A stretch of DNA of 64,000 nt, from positions 62,001-126,000 of the forward strand of contig JAOSJO010000027.1 in assembly GCA_027494055.1 (NCBI GenBank), read 5' to 3'. How positions within the stretch are numbered: the first letter of the stretch is position 1; every line of letters begins with the position of its first letter. This DNA comes from Anaerolineae bacterium. Lineage in GTDB: Bacteria; Chloroflexota; Anaerolineae; Aggregatilineales; JAFGMM01. Below, piece by piece: positions 63,574-64,000 of the stretch. Position numbers and translations under genes: made by a program. Below the pieces are notes generated by a model that was given only the letters and a program-made list of their open reading frames with translations, ran no database searches and had not been told where the DNA came from.

Positions 63574-63945
63574 TCAGACCAGTTTCTCCAGGTCGTCGGC
63601 AGCGCGGCGCATGTCCAGGAAGATTAGACCCAGGCGGGCGCTTTCGCGGATCAGGGCGACGAGTACGGCTTCCTCGCCCACCGACATGAGAATCACGAAG
63701 CCGTTGTCGCCTTTGATGTAGACCTGATCCAGAATGCCCCGGCCCAACTCGCTGGCGATGCGTTCGCCCAGTGAGAGCATCGCGGCGGCCATGGCAGAAA
63801 CGCGGTCTTCGTCAAACCCCGTCGGGAGGTGCGATGCCATAATCAGGCCATCGACGCTCACCACGGCGGAGGCTTCGATGTCCGGCGTGCCGCCCTGCAA
63901 ATCCCGCAAACGATCCACCATCAACTCGGTGCGCGATTTCGCCAT
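63574..63945 (-). CDS. roadblock/LC7 domain protein (MglB-like)
   Basis: A 123-residue protein consisting of one roadblock/LC7 domain. A first helix (RTELMVDRLRDLQ) is followed by ASAVVSVDGLIMASHLP, a helix with MAAAMLSLGERIASELG, GDNGFVILMSVGEEAVLVAL and a C-terminal helix. Proteins of this kind bind and often activate small Ras-like GTPases (MglA-type). AAGGAG lies upstream of the ATG at 63945. Whether an mglA-like GTPase gene precedes it cannot be seen because the window ends 55 bases further on. Confidence 0.92.
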   Translation of the reverse strand: MAKSRTELMVDRLRDLQGGTPDIEASAVVSVDGLIMASHLPTGFDEDRVSAMAAAMLSLGERIASELGRGILDQVYIKGDNGFVILMSVGEEAVLVALIRESARLGLIFLDMRRAADDLEKLV

Positions 63946-64000
63946 TTGGTGATGCTCCTTCTTCAAGCAATCATGCCGGTGGCGCGCCCACCGGTGGCCT

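Overview
The window is GC-rich bacterial chromosomal DNA. The gene families suggest Chloroflexota, probably class Anaerolineae; this is inference from gene content only. They include large sets of GAF-domain receptors, a roadblock/LC7 protein, LysM surface proteins, GH94-like and GH31 enzymes, and an L21-L27-L31 ribosomal operon. Sigma70-type promoters with 16-17 bp spacers can be read in front of many genes. No rRNA, tRNA, CRISPR array or prophage was seen. About thirty single-base frame changes, mostly in short homopolymers, interrupt genes that include essential ones (clpC, rpsA, pyrG). They look like consensus sequencing errors. I therefore annotate such genes as whole genes and give the frame-change positions.

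Layout. 1-1319: a secreted protein cut by the window edge and a LacI-type regulator with its own promoter and operator. 1596-3890: MoxR ATPase plus DUF58 protein. 3927-5462: MgtE magnesium channel with a hairpin that sequesters its ribosome binding site. 5688-32923 (minus strand): a very long sensory gene cluster. In transcription order it holds two stand-alone receiver proteins, a five-PAS/GAF protein, seven membrane receptors with GAF modules but no kinase domain, one PAS/GAF hybrid histidine kinase, a threonine-synthase-like enzyme fused to a receiver domain, a receiver-histidine kinase and an EamA/DMT transporter. 33291-35773: PIG-L deacetylase, a nuclease-like hypothetical protein and a GNAT acetyltransferase. 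35942-42283: two paralogous LysM membrane-anchored proteins behind a GT-C glycosyltransferase, with a divergent GT4 glycosyltransferase. 42530-48649: a GH94-like phosphorylase, and divergently a membrane-fused GMC oxidoreductase. 48655-49310: a REP-associated transposase (RAYT) bracketed by REP-like palindromes. 49330-54051: clpC and rpsA. 54202-57777: GH31 glucosidase and a DHH phosphoesterase. 57806-58045: a structured non-coding RNA candidate with its own terminator. 58337-59615: rplU-rpmA-rpmE, in which L31 carries a domain resembling the RNA polymerase alpha CTD. 59752-63945: NUDIX hydrolase, small protein, secreted protein, pyrG and a roadblock protein.

How it may work together. Most genes of the sensory cluster overlap or abut, so they are probably co-transcribed. 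Eight receptors end with the same short motif, which resembles the first third of a GAF domain, where a kinase would be expected. The simplest reading is that many receptors feed one hybrid kinase and several receiver proteins, one of which is fused to a metabolic PLP enzyme and lies near a DMT transporter. This would be a chemoreceptor-like array without the Che proteins. That reading is inference; the gene order and the domain content are visible in the sequence.
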